Notes: a model not told the origin generated them from the sequence alone. Positions 1 through 11,126 are shown, numbered from the stretch's first letter. The stretch is 64,000 nucleotides of DNA from Vreelandella hamiltonii (GCF_014651775.1 NZ_BMXN01000003.1:124001-188000); one strand, 5' to 3'. Made by a program: numbers and translations.

Positions 1-841
1 TACCGATCAGGGGTAGCGTTACGCGCCCCAACGGCTCACCTCCGACAACGAGCGTGAAAGCATAACGCCCCTGTGAGTCGCAGGAAAGAGCCGAAGCGTT
101 TACGTCCGCATTGCCCTGCACCCCGTAGCTGACCACTCGGCGGGGGGCCGCACAGGCCGCCCAGAAAGGGAAGTAGCGATCATCGGCATTGATGATGGCC
201 ACGCCATCCTGATCGAGCCCTGACAGAATTTCGCTCTTGGCCTGGGCAATCTGACCCATGCCACCAAACTCACCTACATGAGCGCCCGTCACGTTGGTGA
301 TGATGGCCACCCTGGGGGCCGCCAAACCAACGGTCCAGGCGATTTCACCCAAATGATTGGCCCCCAGTTCGATGACACCCGCCTGGTGCTGTGACCCAAG
401 ACGTAACAGTGTCAGCGGCGCCCCGATATCGTTATTGAGGTTGCCGATGGTCGCCAGCACCTCACCGAGTGGCGCCAACAGGGCTGCCACCATCTCCTTG
501 ACCGTGGTTTTTCCGCTATTCCCCGTGACCGCCACCAGCGGCAGCGTAAAGCGTCGCCGCCATGCGCCCGCCAACAGCCCCAGCCCCAAGCGCGTATCCG
601 GGTAGCGCAATTGCGGCAGCGGACTCTCCACGGGATGCTCCACCAGTGCCGCCACGGCGCCCAGCTCTCGAGCCTGTTCGACGAAATCGTGACCATCGAA
701 ACGCGGGCCTTTCAGGGCAATGAACAGGCAACCCGGCACGATCTGGCGGGTATCCGTCACTACCTGGCTGATCGCAACGTCAGTCGCTTCGCTTGCCAAC
801 GGAATACTCAGCGCCGCAGCCACTCCGCCAAGGGTCCACAT
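1..841 (-). CDS. murF: UDP-N-acetylmuramoyl-tripeptide--D-alanyl-D-alanine ligase MurF (partial, 3' end outside window)
   Basis: Adds D-Ala-D-Ala to UDP-MurNAc-tripeptide in the cytoplasm, the last soluble step of peptidoglycan precursor synthesis. About 280 N-terminal residues are visible, beginning MWTLGGVAAALSIPLA. The Mur-ligase P-loop GNSGKTT lies near residues 107-113 and the typical central-domain stretch VIELGANHLGEIAW follows. The ATG overlaps the murE stop by one base (TGATG), so the two are translationally coupled. The C-terminal Mur domain and the stop lie beyond position 1. The MurE neighbour and the P-loop make the identity very likely. Confidence 0.95.
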   Translation of the reverse strand, partial: MWTLGGVAAALSIPLASEATDVAISQVVTDTRQIVPGCLFIALKGPRFDGHDFVEQARELGAVAALVEHPVESPLPQLRYPDTRLGLGLLAGAWRRRFTLPLVAVTGNSGKTTVKEMVAALLAPLGEVLATIGNLNNDIGAPLTLLRLGSQHQAGVIELGANHLGEIAWTVGLAAPRVAIITNVTGAHVGEFGGMGQIAQAKSEILSGLDQDGVAIINADDRYFPFWAACAAPRRVVSYGVQGNADVNASALSCDSQGRYAFTLVVGGEPLGRVTLPLIG

Positions 842-2331
842 CAGCGGCCACCTCGCGCCCGAATGGCTTGCTGCACCTGCTCGTCATCCTGGTAGGCGTG
901 TCGAACACCCTCGACTTCCTGATAAGCTTCATGACCCTTGCCAGCCACCAGCACCACATCCTGAGAACCTGCCTGAGCCACGGCATGCAGGATGGCCTGA
1001 CGCCGATCGCCAATTTCTTCCACCCGCTGCGGCTCGTGAAAACCCGCCAAAATTTGCTGACGAATCTCGGCGGCAGATTCACGGCGAGGATTGTCGTCGG
1101 TCACCACCACACGGTCGGCCAGCCGCTCGGCTACCTTGGCCATTTCCGCGCGCTTTCCGGTATCGCGCTCACCACCACAGCCAAACAGGCACCAGAGCTT
1201 TCCTTGGCTGCCCAAGTGATCACGCAGTGCTTCCAGCGCATTTTGCAGCGCGTCAGGCGTGTGGGCATAATCCACCACGACACAAGGGGCTTCGCCCCCG
1301 CCAAAGCGCGTCATGCGACCCGGCACCGGGCTCAACTTGGTCGCCGCCTCGAATAGCGCGTCCAGCGACTCGCCCAGCCCGTACAACACGCTGATGGCCA
1401 GCAGCACGTTATCCAGGTTGAAGCGCCCCAGCAGCGGCAATTCGAGCGCTTTCTCGCCCTCGGGCGTGGCAATCAGAGCCTGCTGACCGGTTTCCAACGG
1501 ATGCCAATCGAGGATACGCAGCGTTACCGCCTCATCACTGCCCGTCGCCAGCACACGCACATGGGATTCGCACCCTGCCAGCATCAGCCGAGCCAGGGAG
1601 TCGTCACCGTTGACCACCGCCAGGGTCAGCTCAGGACGACGGAACAGCTTGGCCTTGGCCGCAGCATAGGCCGCCATGCTGCCGTGATAGTCCAGATGAT
1701 CCCGGGTCAGATTGGTGAACACGCCGACCGTCACGTTCACTGCTTCCAGACGGTGCTGGTCCAGCGCATGGGAAGAGGCCTCCAGCGCTACACGCTGGAC
1801 CCCTTGGCGCCCTAGCTGACCCAGGGTGGCCTGCAACGCCAGCGGCCCGGGCGTCGTCAGCCCGGTATCCATTAGCTGCCCCGGGCGCCCAACGCCCAGG
1901 GTGCCTATCACTCCAGCCCGAGTGCCCAAGCGCTCACTCAATGCCGCGATATAATGCGTGACCGAGCTTTTGCCGTTGGTTCCCGTGACTGCGATCACCT
2001 CCAGGCCATCAGGCACTTGATAAAGCGAGCGCCCCAGCTCACCCAGCCGCAGTGCCAGATGAGGCAACGAAAGCACCTTGCCCTGCAGCATCAACTCGGC
2101 CTGCCGCGTATGCGTCAGCACCAGCGAGGCGCCTCTCTCCAGGGCTTGCTCGATATACTCGCGGCCATCCCCTTGACTACCGGGCACCGCCACGAAGACA
2201 TCTCCTTGTGCCACCTTGCGCGAATCGGTCACCAGATCGAGCGACACGGGCAGCGGCGGCAGCTCCGGCAAGCCAGCGCCTGGCCACACCGCCTTGAGGG
2301 CGGCCCGAAACTGGTCGAGGCTCACAGTCAT
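841..2331 (-). CDS. murE: UDP-N-acetylmuramoyl-L-alanyl-D-glutamate--2,6-diaminopimelate ligase MurE
   Basis: Cytoplasmic ATP-dependent ligase adding meso-diaminopimelate to UDP-MurNAc-L-Ala-D-Glu. The protein is 496 residues, normal for the family. The ATP loop GTNGKSS is at about residues 117-123, with KSS where many family members have KTT. A DDNPR motif near the C-terminus is the known signature of meso-DAP specificity. I chose the ATG at 2331 because AAGGAG precedes it; an upstream in-frame extension would run into ftsI. It lies between ftsI and murF in the division and cell-wall cluster. Confidence 0.96.
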   Translation of the reverse strand: MTVSLDQFRAALKAVWPGAGLPELPPLPVSLDLVTDSRKVAQGDVFVAVPGSQGDGREYIEQALERGASLVLTHTRQAELMLQGKVLSLPHLALRLGELGRSLYQVPDGLEVIAVTGTNGKSSVTHYIAALSERLGTRAGVIGTLGVGRPGQLMDTGLTTPGPLALQATLGQLGRQGVQRVALEASSHALDQHRLEAVNVTVGVFTNLTRDHLDYHGSMAAYAAAKAKLFRRPELTLAVVNGDDSLARLMLAGCESHVRVLATGSDEAVTLRILDWHPLETGQQALIATPEGEKALELPLLGRFNLDNVLLAISVLYGLGESLDALFEAATKLSPVPGRMTRFGGGEAPCVVVDYAHTPDALQNALEALRDHLGSQGKLWCLFGCGGERDTGKRAEMAKVAERLADRVVVTDDNPRRESAAEIRQQILAGFHEPQRVEEIGDRRQAILHAVAQAGSQDVVLVAGKGHEAYQEVEGVRHAYQDDEQVQQAIRARGGR

Positions 2332-2347
2332 GCCTACTCCTTGAAAG

Positions 2348-4054
2348 CTATTCAACGTCATGATCAGGCGGCACATCCAGCAGCCGCAGCGCGTTGCCGG
2401 TGACGCTGGAAAATACGGGGGCCGCCACCGCCCCGCCATAAAACTGTCCCGCCCGAGGATTATCGATCATCACCACCGTGACGATGCGCGGATCAGAGAT
2501 AGGTGCTATGCCAGCAAAGACGCTGCGATAGGCATCCGTGGCGTAACCCTGCTGGCTGGTCTTGCGCACCGTACCGGTCTTGCCGCCCACTCGGTAGCCC
2601 TCTACCCGAGCACGCCGCCCACCAGAGTAGGCCCCCACGGACGTTTCCAGCACGTCCAGAAGGTCATCGGCCACGCTAGGCGAGATGGCAGGAATGCCCT
2701 GTGGAGGCTCGGACAACCTCAACAGCGAGGGCGGCAGGCGCTCACCGCCGTTGGCCAATGCCGTGTAGGCACTGGCAATCTGCAGCGCAGAGGTCGACAG
2801 ACCATAGCCATAGGAGAGCGCCGCACGCTCACTGCGCGACCACCGCACCGGTGCCGGGAGGCTACCCGTGGACTCGCCAGGAAAACCGGTACCCGGCCCC
2901 TGCCCGAAGCCCAACTGATTGTACTTTTCCCAGATCGCCGTATCGCTGAGCTGAAGCGCCAACCGCGACATACCGATGTTGGAAGATTTTTCCAGAATAC
3001 CCGCCAGATCCAACTGCCCGTAATTACGGATATCACGAATGGTGAACTGGTCGATGCGCATCCAGCCCGGCGACGTATCGACGACCACATCGCGGTCAAA
3101 TACGCCGCTTTCGAGAATCGCCGCCATGGCCAGCGGCTTCATGACCGACCCGGGTTCGAAGACATCCACCAGGGCCTGATTGCGCAGCCCTCGAGGATCG
3201 AGCCCTGCACGGTTGTTGGGGTTGTAGGAGGGCAGGTTGGCCATGGCCAGCACCTCGCCAGTGCGTGCATCCATCATGACCAGCACGCCGCCGTCCGCCT
3301 CGTGCTCGGCAACGGCGGCGCGCAGTTCACGATAGGCCATGTACTGAATGCGCTGATCGATGGAAAGCGTCAGCTCGCCCCCCGGCTGGGCATCACGGAT
3401 CACTCCCAGTTCACGCACCAGACGCCCCCGCCGATCCTTGATGACGCGCCGCTGGCCGGGGTGACCAGCCAGATAAGGTTGATAAGCAAGCTCCAACCCC
3501 TCCTGCCCCACGTCATCGACGTTGGTGACGCCCAGCAGTTGGGCCACCACTTCCCCTGCCGGGTAATAGCGCTTGTACTCCCGCTGCGGATACACCCCGG
3601 GGGTGCGCAGATCCAGCACTCGCTGCGCAGCTTCCGGGGTCATATGGCGACGCAGATACATGAATTCTCGACTGGCAAAGCGCGCGACCCGGGCATCGAA
3701 ATCATCCAGCGACATCCCCAGGGCCTGGGCCAGCATGACTCGCTGAATGGCGTCGCCAGGCAACTCTTGCGGGTTGGCCCACAGGGTAACCACAGGCGTC
3801 GAGATGGCCAATGGCTCACCATTGCGGTCGGTGATCATGCCGCGATGTGCCGGAATGGCCTCATGACGCAGGGTGCGCGCGTCCCCTTGGCTTTGCAAAA
3901 AGGGGCGGTCGATGACCTGGAGCAGCGTGATACGACCGATCAGAATGGCAGAGGCCAGCCCTACCACCAGCAAGATGAAAAAGAAACGACCGCCAGCCAA
4001 GGGCGGTGCAATGGGATATTGACGGGACTTCCCTCCCCGACCTTCGCGTCTCAT
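2348..4054 (-). CDS. ftsI: Peptidoglycan D,D-transpeptidase FtsI (penicillin-binding protein 3)
   Basis: Class B PBP that cross-links septal peptidoglycan in the divisome. It has 568 residues, with one N-terminal membrane segment (about 23-45) after a basic cytoplasmic tail. The three penicillin-binding motifs are intact: SVMK with nucleophile S303, SSN at 357-359 and KTG at 492-494. The start overlaps the ftsL stop by four bases (ATGA), implying coupled translation. The stop is 16 bases before the murE start codon. Length and motifs match the division-specific class rather than PBP2. Confidence 0.97.
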   Translation of the reverse strand: MRREGRGGKSRQYPIAPPLAGGRFFFILLVVGLASAILIGRITLLQVIDRPFLQSQGDARTLRHEAIPAHRGMITDRNGEPLAISTPVVTLWANPQELPGDAIQRVMLAQALGMSLDDFDARVARFASREFMYLRRHMTPEAAQRVLDLRTPGVYPQREYKRYYPAGEVVAQLLGVTNVDDVGQEGLELAYQPYLAGHPGQRRVIKDRRGRLVRELGVIRDAQPGGELTLSIDQRIQYMAYRELRAAVAEHEADGGVLVMMDARTGEVLAMANLPSYNPNNRAGLDPRGLRNQALVDVFEPGSVMKPLAMAAILESGVFDRDVVVDTSPGWMRIDQFTIRDIRNYGQLDLAGILEKSSNIGMSRLALQLSDTAIWEKYNQLGFGQGPGTGFPGESTGSLPAPVRWSRSERAALSYGYGLSTSALQIASAYTALANGGERLPPSLLRLSEPPQGIPAISPSVADDLLDVLETSVGAYSGGRRARVEGYRVGGKTGTVRKTSQQGYATDAYRSVFAGIAPISDPRIVTVVMIDNPRAGQFYGGAVAAPVFSSVTGNALRLLDVPPDHDVE

Positions 4055-4392
4055 GGACGAATAACCTCAACATCGTTGACGTCTGGAATACGCATTTCTA
4101 GCCGTTCCGTGGCGATTTGCTCGATGCGTGCCGGTGTCGACCAGGCACCCTCTTCCAATAACAGCTGCCCCCATTCGGTTTGCAGCTGATTCTTCTCCTG
4201 CTCCAGACGCTGCAGCTCGGCAAACTGGACCCGAGTCATGTGGGTGGTCATCACCACCGACAACGCCGTCAGCAGACATAAGGCAAACAGGGCGACCAAC
4301 AGCAGCGGCCAGAGGCGCAGACGCACTTGAAATGGCCACTCGGCCTGCAACGTAGACAGCCATCGTTCGAAGCGATCAAGGCTCATGGTCAC
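4051..4392 (-). CDS. ftsL: Cell division protein FtsL
   Basis: Small bitopic divisome protein that in known systems partners FtsB and FtsQ and activates FtsWI. It has 113 residues: a cytoplasmic N-terminus, one hydrophobic segment (about 29-48), then a heptad-like periplasmic coiled coil ([20 protein letters not shown]). It is placed exactly between rsmH and ftsI, overlapping both by four bases. The start could be the first Met (4392) or the third residue, also Met (4386); the overlap with the rsmH stop favours 4392. Sequence conservation in the family is low, so the call rests on topology and position. Confidence 0.92.
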   Translation of the reverse strand: MTMSLDRFERWLSTLQAEWPFQVRLRLWPLLLVALFALCLLTALSVVMTTHMTRVQFAELQRLEQEKNQLQTEWGQLLLEEGAWSTPARIEQIATERLEMRIPDVNDVEVIRP

Positions 4393-5345
4393 GCTCGCTT
4401 ACGGGCGGCACGCATGACGGCACTGCGGGCCCGGGGATTGGCATCCACCTCTTCGTCGCTGGGACGGTTCCCCTTGCCCAAGGCCTCGAGGCGGCGATTC
4501 AACTGATCATCACGGATGGGAACGCCACGCGGCAGATGGGTATCTCCGCGTACATGGTGGCGAATGAAGCGCTTGACGCGGCGGTCTTCCAGCGAATGAA
4601 AGCTGATGACCACCAGATGCCCACCCGGCGCCAAGGCTTCCAGGGCCGCTTCCAAAGCGCCATCCAGCTGTTCCAGCTCGCCGTTGAGGTAAATACGCAG
4701 TCCCTGAAACGCCTTGGTCGCCGGGTGCTTGCCCTTTTCCCAGGCGGGATGGGCTGCCTTGAGGACGTCGGCCAGATCCACGGTGTGCGTGAAAGGTTGC
4801 TCGACGCGCCGCTTGACCACGGCATTGGCCAACCGCTTGGCGTAGCGCTCTTCGCCATAGGTCTTGAAGACGCTGGCTATCTCGGATTCGCTGGCACGGG
4901 CCAGAAAGCTTGCTGCACTCTCGCCTTGCGTGGGATCCATGCGCATGTCCAACGGGCCATTGCGCATGAAGCTGAAACCACGCTCGGGATCGTCCAACTG
5001 CGGCGACGACACGCCGATATCCAGCAGGATGCCCGACAACCGACCATGTACGCCCTGCTCTTGGGCGAATTCCGCCAGCCGCGCAAATTCACGACGAGTG
5101 ATCTCAAAACGCGAGTCGGTGATTTCCGCAGCGGCGGCAATGGCCTGTGGGTCGCGGTCCATGGCCAACAAGCGGCCCTGTTCACTCAACCGCGACAGGA
5201 TGAGACGCGAGTGCCCCCCACGGCCGAACGTGCCGTCCAGATAGACACCGTCGGGATCATGGATCAACGCATCGACGGCCCCGTCCAATAACACGCTGGT
5301 GTGACGAAAACGGGAAGCGACCTGATCGGCGTCGGCAGAAGGCAT
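4389..5345 (-). CDS. rsmH: 16S rRNA (cytosine1402-N4)-methyltransferase RsmH (MraW)
   Basis: SAM-dependent methylation of C1402 in the 16S rRNA decoding centre. The protein has 318 residues. A SAM-binding glycine motif [10 protein letters not shown] is at about 37-46, and the conserved RVKRFIRHH region is near the C-terminus. The frame stays open back to 5507, but that extension lies inside the RNase P RNA gene. I chose the ATG at 5345, preceded by GAGAG. It is the first gene of the division cluster here; mraZ, usually directly upstream, is absent. A hairpin sits just before the ribosome-binding site. Confidence 0.95.
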   Translation of the reverse strand: MPSADADQVASRFRHTSVLLDGAVDALIHDPDGVYLDGTFGRGGHSRLILSRLSEQGRLLAMDRDPQAIAAAAEITDSRFEITRREFARLAEFAQEQGVHGRLSGILLDIGVSSPQLDDPERGFSFMRNGPLDMRMDPTQGESAASFLARASESEIASVFKTYGEERYAKRLANAVVKRRVEQPFTHTVDLADVLKAAHPAWEKGKHPATKAFQGLRIYLNGELEQLDGALEAALEALAPGGHLVVISFHSLEDRRVKRFIRHHVRGDTHLPRGVPIRDDQLNRRLEALGKGNRPSDEEVDANPRARSAVMRAARKRA

Positions 5346-5357
5346 GTTACTCTCACA

Positions 5358-5389
5358 CAAAATTTGGGAAGGCGTGCCCTGCACGCCTT
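5358..5389 (-). terminator. Hairpin between rnpB and rsmH, possible terminator/attenuator
   Basis: Positions 5369-5389 form a 9-bp perfect stem (AAGGCGTGC / GCACGCCTT) with a 3-base loop. Read on the minus strand it is followed by CCCAAATTTTG. The T-tract is short and displaced by three C residues, so it may only partly terminate rnpB transcription and let some read through into rsmH. Confidence 0.5.
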
Positions 5390-5398
5390 TCATGGAAA

Positions 5399-5769
<371 letters not shown>

Positions 5770-5776
5770 GGCGGCA

Positions 5777-5805
5777 AGCATACCAGCGCCCCGCCCTGGC
5801 CTCAA
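5777..5805 (-). promoter_or_regulatory. Sigma-70 promoter of rnpB
   Basis: On the minus strand, TTGAGG (5805-5800), a 17-base spacer, then TATGCT (5782-5777). Seven bases downstream is the G at 5769 that begins helix P1 of RNase P RNA. The -35 box contains the rsmI stop codon (5802-5804). Confidence 0.75.
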
Positions 5806-6659
5806 TGCTCGCCTTTGATTGCCTGCAATCTGGCATACCACTGCTGCTTGCGCCCCCCCATCAATCGCGCCGCCACCGCCGCTCCCTGCTTGACCCCGAC
5901 ACCTTCGGCCAATAGCGCCGCCAGCAGCGCATCTGCCTCCACGGACTGCTCATCACCCTGCTCGACGGGCGCCGCTCCGGCAATGACGATCACGAACTCA
6001 CCACGCGCCTGATTGGCATCTTGCTCCATCTGTTCCAGCAGCTGCGCAGGCGTTCCCTGCAAAAACGTCTCGAAAGTCTTGGTCAGTTCCCTGGCCAGCA
6101 CCACGCTGCGCTCGGGCATCTGCTCTGCCAGCGCCTCCAGCGTCGCCAGGATACGATGAGGCGACTCGTAAAACACCAGCGTCTCCTCCCGGGCCACCCA
6201 CCGTTCCAGCGCCTGCCGCCTGCCACTGGACTTGGCAGGCAAAAAACCGCCAAAAGTGAAGCGATCCGTGGGCAGGCCAGCTGCCGACAGCGCCGTGATC
6301 AAGGCACAAGGACCAGGCAAGGGCACCACATGACGCCCACGCGCACGCAGCTCGCGCACCAGCACGAATCCCGGATCACAGATCAGCGGCGTGCCGGCAT
6401 CACTGATCAGAGCGATGTCTTCCCCTGCCACAAGATAACGATCCAGGCTATCCACGCGCTGCGCTTCGTTATGCTCATGCAGTGATATCATGGGGGTATT
6501 GACCCCCAGATGGGCCAACAAACGTCCGCTATGGCGCGTATCCTCGGCGGCGATGCGCGCCACACTGGCAAGTATCCGAGCGGCGCGAGGCGACAGATCG
6601 TCCAAATTCCCAATTGGCGTAGCAACCACGTACAATGTGCCCGGAGGTTGGTGTGTCAT
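5802..6659 (-). CDS. rsmI: 16S rRNA (cytidine1402-2'-O)-methyltransferase RsmI
   Basis: Methylates the ribose of C1402, the same nucleotide that RsmH modifies at N4. It has 285 residues. The start TLYVVATPIGNLDDLSPRA is typical of the family, followed by EDTRHSGRLL and the SAM-binding LISDAGTPLICDPG and PLPGPCALITALSAAGL stretches of the tetrapyrrole-methylase fold. The start is the ATG at 6659, with GGGAGT a few bases upstream. It diverges from lpoA and is followed at once by rnpB, so both enzymes for C1402 flank the RNase P RNA gene. Confidence 0.96.
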   Translation of the reverse strand: MTHQPPGTLYVVATPIGNLDDLSPRAARILASVARIAAEDTRHSGRLLAHLGVNTPMISLHEHNEAQRVDSLDRYLVAGEDIALISDAGTPLICDPGFVLVRELRARGRHVVPLPGPCALITALSAAGLPTDRFTFGGFLPAKSSGRRQALERWVAREETLVFYESPHRILATLEALAEQMPERSVVLARELTKTFETFLQGTPAQLLEQMEQDANQARGEFVIVIAGAAPVEQGDEQSVEADALLAALLAEGVGVKQGAAVAARLMGGRKQQWYARLQAIKGEH

Positions 6660-6771
6660 CGTGACTCCCGATTTATTAATAGCTTGCCCTGACGGTGCGC
6701 TATGCTTACTCAACGTGAGATCAACCTGCTCATAGGCCGCGACAGCGCAAATGGAAACTAAGGAAGGATAC

Positions 6772-8269
6772 ATGAAACAGTCACTTCGTGGCCTGTTGGC
6801 CACTGCCTTCATGGCACTTCTCATCACCGGCTGTGCCATGCAGCCGCCCAGCGTCGTTGACCGAGCCCCCGATCAGGACGCAGGACGACTGCTCAGCCAG
6901 GCAGAGCAGCAGGCTCCCGAACAGGCTGCCCAAACGCGCCTGGAAGCGGCCAACATCCTGGCCCGCCAGGGTCAGCGAGAGAGCGCTTTCGAGGCCGCCA
7001 GCAGCATCGATGAAGCCCAACTGGGCGATACCGATCGCTTGCGCTGGGCCATGCTGTTCTCGGAACTGGCCCGCGGCATGAACGACCCGCAAGCGGTCCT
7101 GCGCGCCACGCAAGTACTGGATGACGAACTGCCCATGCAGGCCAATCAGCAGCAAACGCTGGCAGAGCGTCGCCAATGGGCCCAGGAAGCGCTGGACCAA
7201 CGCCCTGACGACGTGCAAGTCGCGCTGCCGGAGCTGGAAGGCACCGACGTGCGACGCATCGCCGTAGCCCTGCCGGAATCCGGCCCTCTGAGCAGCGTGG
7301 CCGGTACGCTGACCACGGCCATGCGCCGCCACAATGAGATCAGCAATGATGGCGTACAGCTGACCTTCATCGACGCCTCCCAGTACTCTCTGGATGAAAT
7401 CTACAGCCGTGCCGAACAAATGAACGCACAGCTGTTGATCGGCCCGCTCGACAAGGATCAGGTGACCCAGCTGGAACAGCGCGACAGCGTTCCGCTGCCC
7501 ACACTGGCGCTCAACTACGGCAACAATGCCAGCAATCAGGCCCAGCGCCTGCTGCAGTATGGCCTGTCAGCCGAAGACGAAGCACGCCAGGCAGCCCGCC
7601 GTGCTTATCAGGACGGGCACCGCCAGGTAGCCGTCATGGTGCCGGATAACGACTGGGGGCGCCGAGTGGGCGAAGCCTTCTGGAACGAGTACCAGCGCCT
7701 GGGCGGCGAAGTCACCAATGCCGTGCGCTACAACCCGAGCAGCCCGGTGTCCAATGCCGTCCAAACTGCACTGAACGTCAGCGGCGAACGGGCTCGCCTG
7801 GGCAACATCGACGCCCTGTTCCTGCTCGCCTTGCCCGACTACGCGCGCCAGGTGCCGCCCACCATGGATTACTATTACGCACCTGACCTGCCGATCTACG
7901 CCACCTCGCACCTGCATGAAGGCCGCCGACAGACTCGTCTGGACCAGGACCTCAACGACGTCATGTTCATGGACATCCCCTGGCAGATTCCTGACGCAGC
8001 CGTCGGTGGAGAGGAAGTTTTGCCCTTCTACGCTACCTACCAACAGCTGCGCGAAGAGTCCGACGCCTCCATGTTCCGCCTCATGGCCATGGGCGTCGAT
8101 GCCTACGAGCTGGCCAAACGCATGTCGGACCTCTCGGACATCAATGGCCTGAACGGCAGCACCGGTCGCATGTCATTGGCCAGCGACGGCCGCATTCATC
8201 GCGAACTCCCGTGGGCAAAGTTCCAGAACGGTACGCCCGCGCCCATCCTGATCCCTGGCCTCTTGGGCA

Positions 8270-8280
<11 letters not shown>
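6772..8280 (+). CDS. lpoA: Outer-membrane lipoprotein LpoA, activator of penicillin-binding protein 1A
   Basis: LpoA reaches from the outer membrane to stimulate the class A PBP that builds peptidoglycan. It has 502 residues with a type II signal peptide and lipobox ending LLITGC (lipidated Cys21), a helical TPR-like N-terminal part, and a C-terminal periplasmic-binding-like domain from about residue 150 (RIAVALPESGPLSSVAGTL). The start ATG is preceded by AAGGAAGGA; an earlier in-frame ATG at 6751 would spoil the signal peptide. It overlaps yraN by 11 bases, and its synteny with rsmI, yraN, diaA and dolP is the standard one. Confidence 0.92.
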
Positions 8281-9258
<978 letters not shown>

Positions 9259-9304
9259 CAGCGCGCTCAGGTCAACGAATTATATCGATAAAGGAGTCAT
9301 CTCA

Positions 9305-9877
9305 ATGGCCCTACGTTTTTCTTCTCGCTCCCTCTTGGTCGCTACGCTGTGCGGCGCGGTTCTGCTCAGTGGCTGTGCCAACAACAGCGGTTCCAACCCC
9401 TCCAACTACGGCCAGCGCAGCAGCGATGTCCAAGCCGTCGATGCCACCATCGAACGCGAAGTGGAGCGCTCTCTGTCACGTTCCGATGCTCGGCTGGGCG
9501 ACGCGCGGATTCGCGCCCATAGCTACAACGGCACCTTGCTGCTGGTCGGCCAAGTCCCTAGCGATGAACTGAAAACCATGGCAGGCAACGTGGCTTCCAA
9601 CCTGCGCGGCGTCAATCAGCTGCACAACGAACTGACCATTGCAGCCAACCTGCCCGCCAGCCAACGTCTGGCCGACACCTGGTTGACCACCAATGTCATC
9701 AGCCACCTTGCCACCAATGATCAGATCGACTCTTCCAAGCTGAAAGTCACCACCGAGAATGCCACCGTGTACCTGATGGGCATGGTCACTCGTGAGGAAG
9801 CCGACCGAATCGTCAATGCGGCGTCCGGCGTGGCCGGCATTCAGCGCATCGTCAAGGTCTTCGATTACCTGAACTGA
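9305..9877 (+). CDS. dolP: Division- and outer-membrane-associated BON-domain lipoprotein DolP (YraP)
   Basis: Outer-membrane lipoprotein that in E. coli binds anionic phospholipid and supports envelope integrity and BAM function. It has 190 residues, with a signal peptide and lipobox LLSGC (Cys24), then two BON domains (about 45-115 and 125-188). The start ATG at 9305 follows AAAGGAG; an in-frame extension back to 9227 would overlap diaA and has no signal peptide at its N-terminus. It ends the lpoA-yraN-diaA-dolP cluster and is followed by a strong terminator. Confidence 0.93.
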   Translation: MALRFSSRSLLVATLCGAVLLSGCANNSGSNPSNYGQRSSDVQAVDATIEREVERSLSRSDARLGDARIRAHSYNGTLLLVGQVPSDELKTMAGNVASNLRGVNQLHNELTIAANLPASQRLADTWLTTNVISHLATNDQIDSSKLKVTTENATVYLMGMVTREEADRIVNAASGVAGIQRIVKVFDYLN

Positions 9878-9897
9878 GCTTCGTCCTGGCAACAAAA

Positions 9898-9931
9898 AGC
9901 CTCGCCAGCGTGACTGGCGAGGCTTTTTTTA
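9898..9931. terminator. Rho-independent terminator after dolP
   Basis: An 11-bp perfect stem, AGCCTCGCCAG / CTGGCGAGGCT (9898-9908 and 9914-9924), with a five-base loop. Seven T residues follow on the plus strand, and an A-run precedes it, so it may also serve the convergent sspB transcript. Confidence 0.9.
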
Positions 9932-9969
9932 GTCATGACCATTTAGCCATGACCAGGCTAAAAGCCCGG

Positions 9970-10440
9970 CTACTTGACCACTCTGAGAGCCGGTTTCTTC
10001 TTGGGCTTTTCAGACGCAGTCGATGCATCCGACGCCTCTTTGGAAGGTGCTTCCGTCAAGGTCAGCTCGGGTCGTGCAGCTTCATCAGCTGAGGACTCCT
10101 CACCCCCCTCTAGCTCGTCGGCATCCAGTTCCGGCTCATGGCCAAAGACCATGCCTGCCCCGTTTTCACGAGCGTAGATAGCGATCAACGCAGGGATGGG
10201 GATCATCACCTGCATGGGCTGACCCCCAAAGCGAGCGCTGAAACCAATTGCCTGGTTCTCCATGAACAGGTCACGCACTGCCGTTGGCGCGGCATTGAGT
10301 ACGATCTGACCGTTCTGAACGAACTGGCGCGGCACTTCTACGCCCGGCTGCGTAGCATCCACCACCAGGTAAGGCGTTAGGTCGTTATCCAGAAGCCATT
10401 CGTACAAGGCTCGGGCGAGATAGGGACGGCTCGACTTCAT
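9970..10440 (-). CDS. sspB: ClpXP adaptor protein SspB
   Basis: Delivers ssrA-tagged proteins from stalled ribosomes to ClpXP. It has 156 residues: a folded N-terminal substrate-binding domain to about residue 110, then a long acidic, Ser/Ala-rich linker ending in KPALRVVK, which is the known ClpX-binding XB tail. The start ATG at 10440 follows AGGAGGGAG; the seven codons upstream in the same frame are unlikely to be translated. It lies downstream of sspA in the usual operon. Confidence 0.96.
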   Translation of the reverse strand: MKSSRPYLARALYEWLLDNDLTPYLVVDATQPGVEVPRQFVQNGQIVLNAAPTAVRDLFMENQAIGFSARFGGQPMQVMIPIPALIAIYARENGAGMVFGHEPELDADELEGGEESSADEAARPELTLTEAPSKEASDASTASEKPKKKPALRVVK

Positions 10441-10499
10441 AAGTCTCCCTCCTCCTGACAAGTGAAGCCCCTGCCCATCAGGCTAGGGGCCATATGAAT

Positions 10500-11126
10500 T
10501 CAGGCGCGCATCTCTTTTTCACGCTCGTTCAAGGAGGCCTTGAACGCTTCACGCTCGAATACGCGCGACATGTAGTTCAGCAGCGGCTTCACCTGCTTCT
10601 CCGGCAGCTCGATATTGAGCTCGGGCAGACGCCAAAGGATGGGCGCCAGACAGCAATCCACCAGCGTAAACTCTTCGCTCATGAAATACGGCATATCTTC
10701 GAAGATGGGCGAAATGCCGATCAAGCTTTCGCGCAGCTCTTTACGCGCCTTGTCTGCCTCTTTCTTGCCACCCGTGCGGATCAGCTCGAGCATCGGGCAC
10801 CATTCGCGTTCGATACGGTGCATCCACAGCCGACTTTGAGCACGTGCCACTGGGTAGACGGGCAACAGCGGCGGATGAGGAAAGCGCTCATCCAGATACT
10901 CCATCATGACCTTGGACTCATAGAGCACCAGATCACGATCCAGCAGCGTGGGAACACTGTTGTACGGGTTGAGGTCCGCTAACTCTTCAGGTGGCTGTTC
11001 CTCAGCAACATCGACGATATCGACCGCCACTCCCTTTTCAGCCAGAACAATGCGTACACGATGACTGAAATGATCATCATTACCTGAGTAAAAGATCATT
11101 GACGACCGCTTGGCCACAACACCCAT
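10500..11126 (-). CDS. sspA: Stringent starvation protein A (GST-fold RNA polymerase-associated protein)
   Basis: Binds RNA polymerase during starvation and acid stress in E. coli. It has 208 residues: an N-terminal thioredoxin-like GST domain ([23 protein letters not shown] near residues 10-32, with NPYNSVPTL and DRDLVLYES), then an all-helical C-terminal half. The ATG at 11126 is preceded by GAGGA. Sixty bases separate it from sspB. It follows petABC after a terminator, the common order petABC-sspAB. Confidence 0.95.
   Translation of the reverse strand: MGVVAKRSSMIFYSGNDDHFSHRVRIVLAEKGVAVDIVDVAEEQPPEELADLNPYNSVPTLLDRDLVLYESKVMMEYLDERFPHPPLLPVYPVARAQSRLWMHRIEREWCPMLELIRTGGKKEADKARKELRESLIGISPIFEDMPYFMSEEFTLVDCCLAPILWRLPELNIELPEKQVKPLLNYMSRVFEREAFKASLNEREKEMRA

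Noticed and set aside
2360..4189. A 609-codon open frame on the plus strand opposite ftsI and ftsL
   Set aside because: It is antisense to two certain genes, has no recognisable motif, and its composition is that expected from the high-GC complementary strand. Similar long antisense frames lie opposite zapE, murA, gpsA, pepN and purA.
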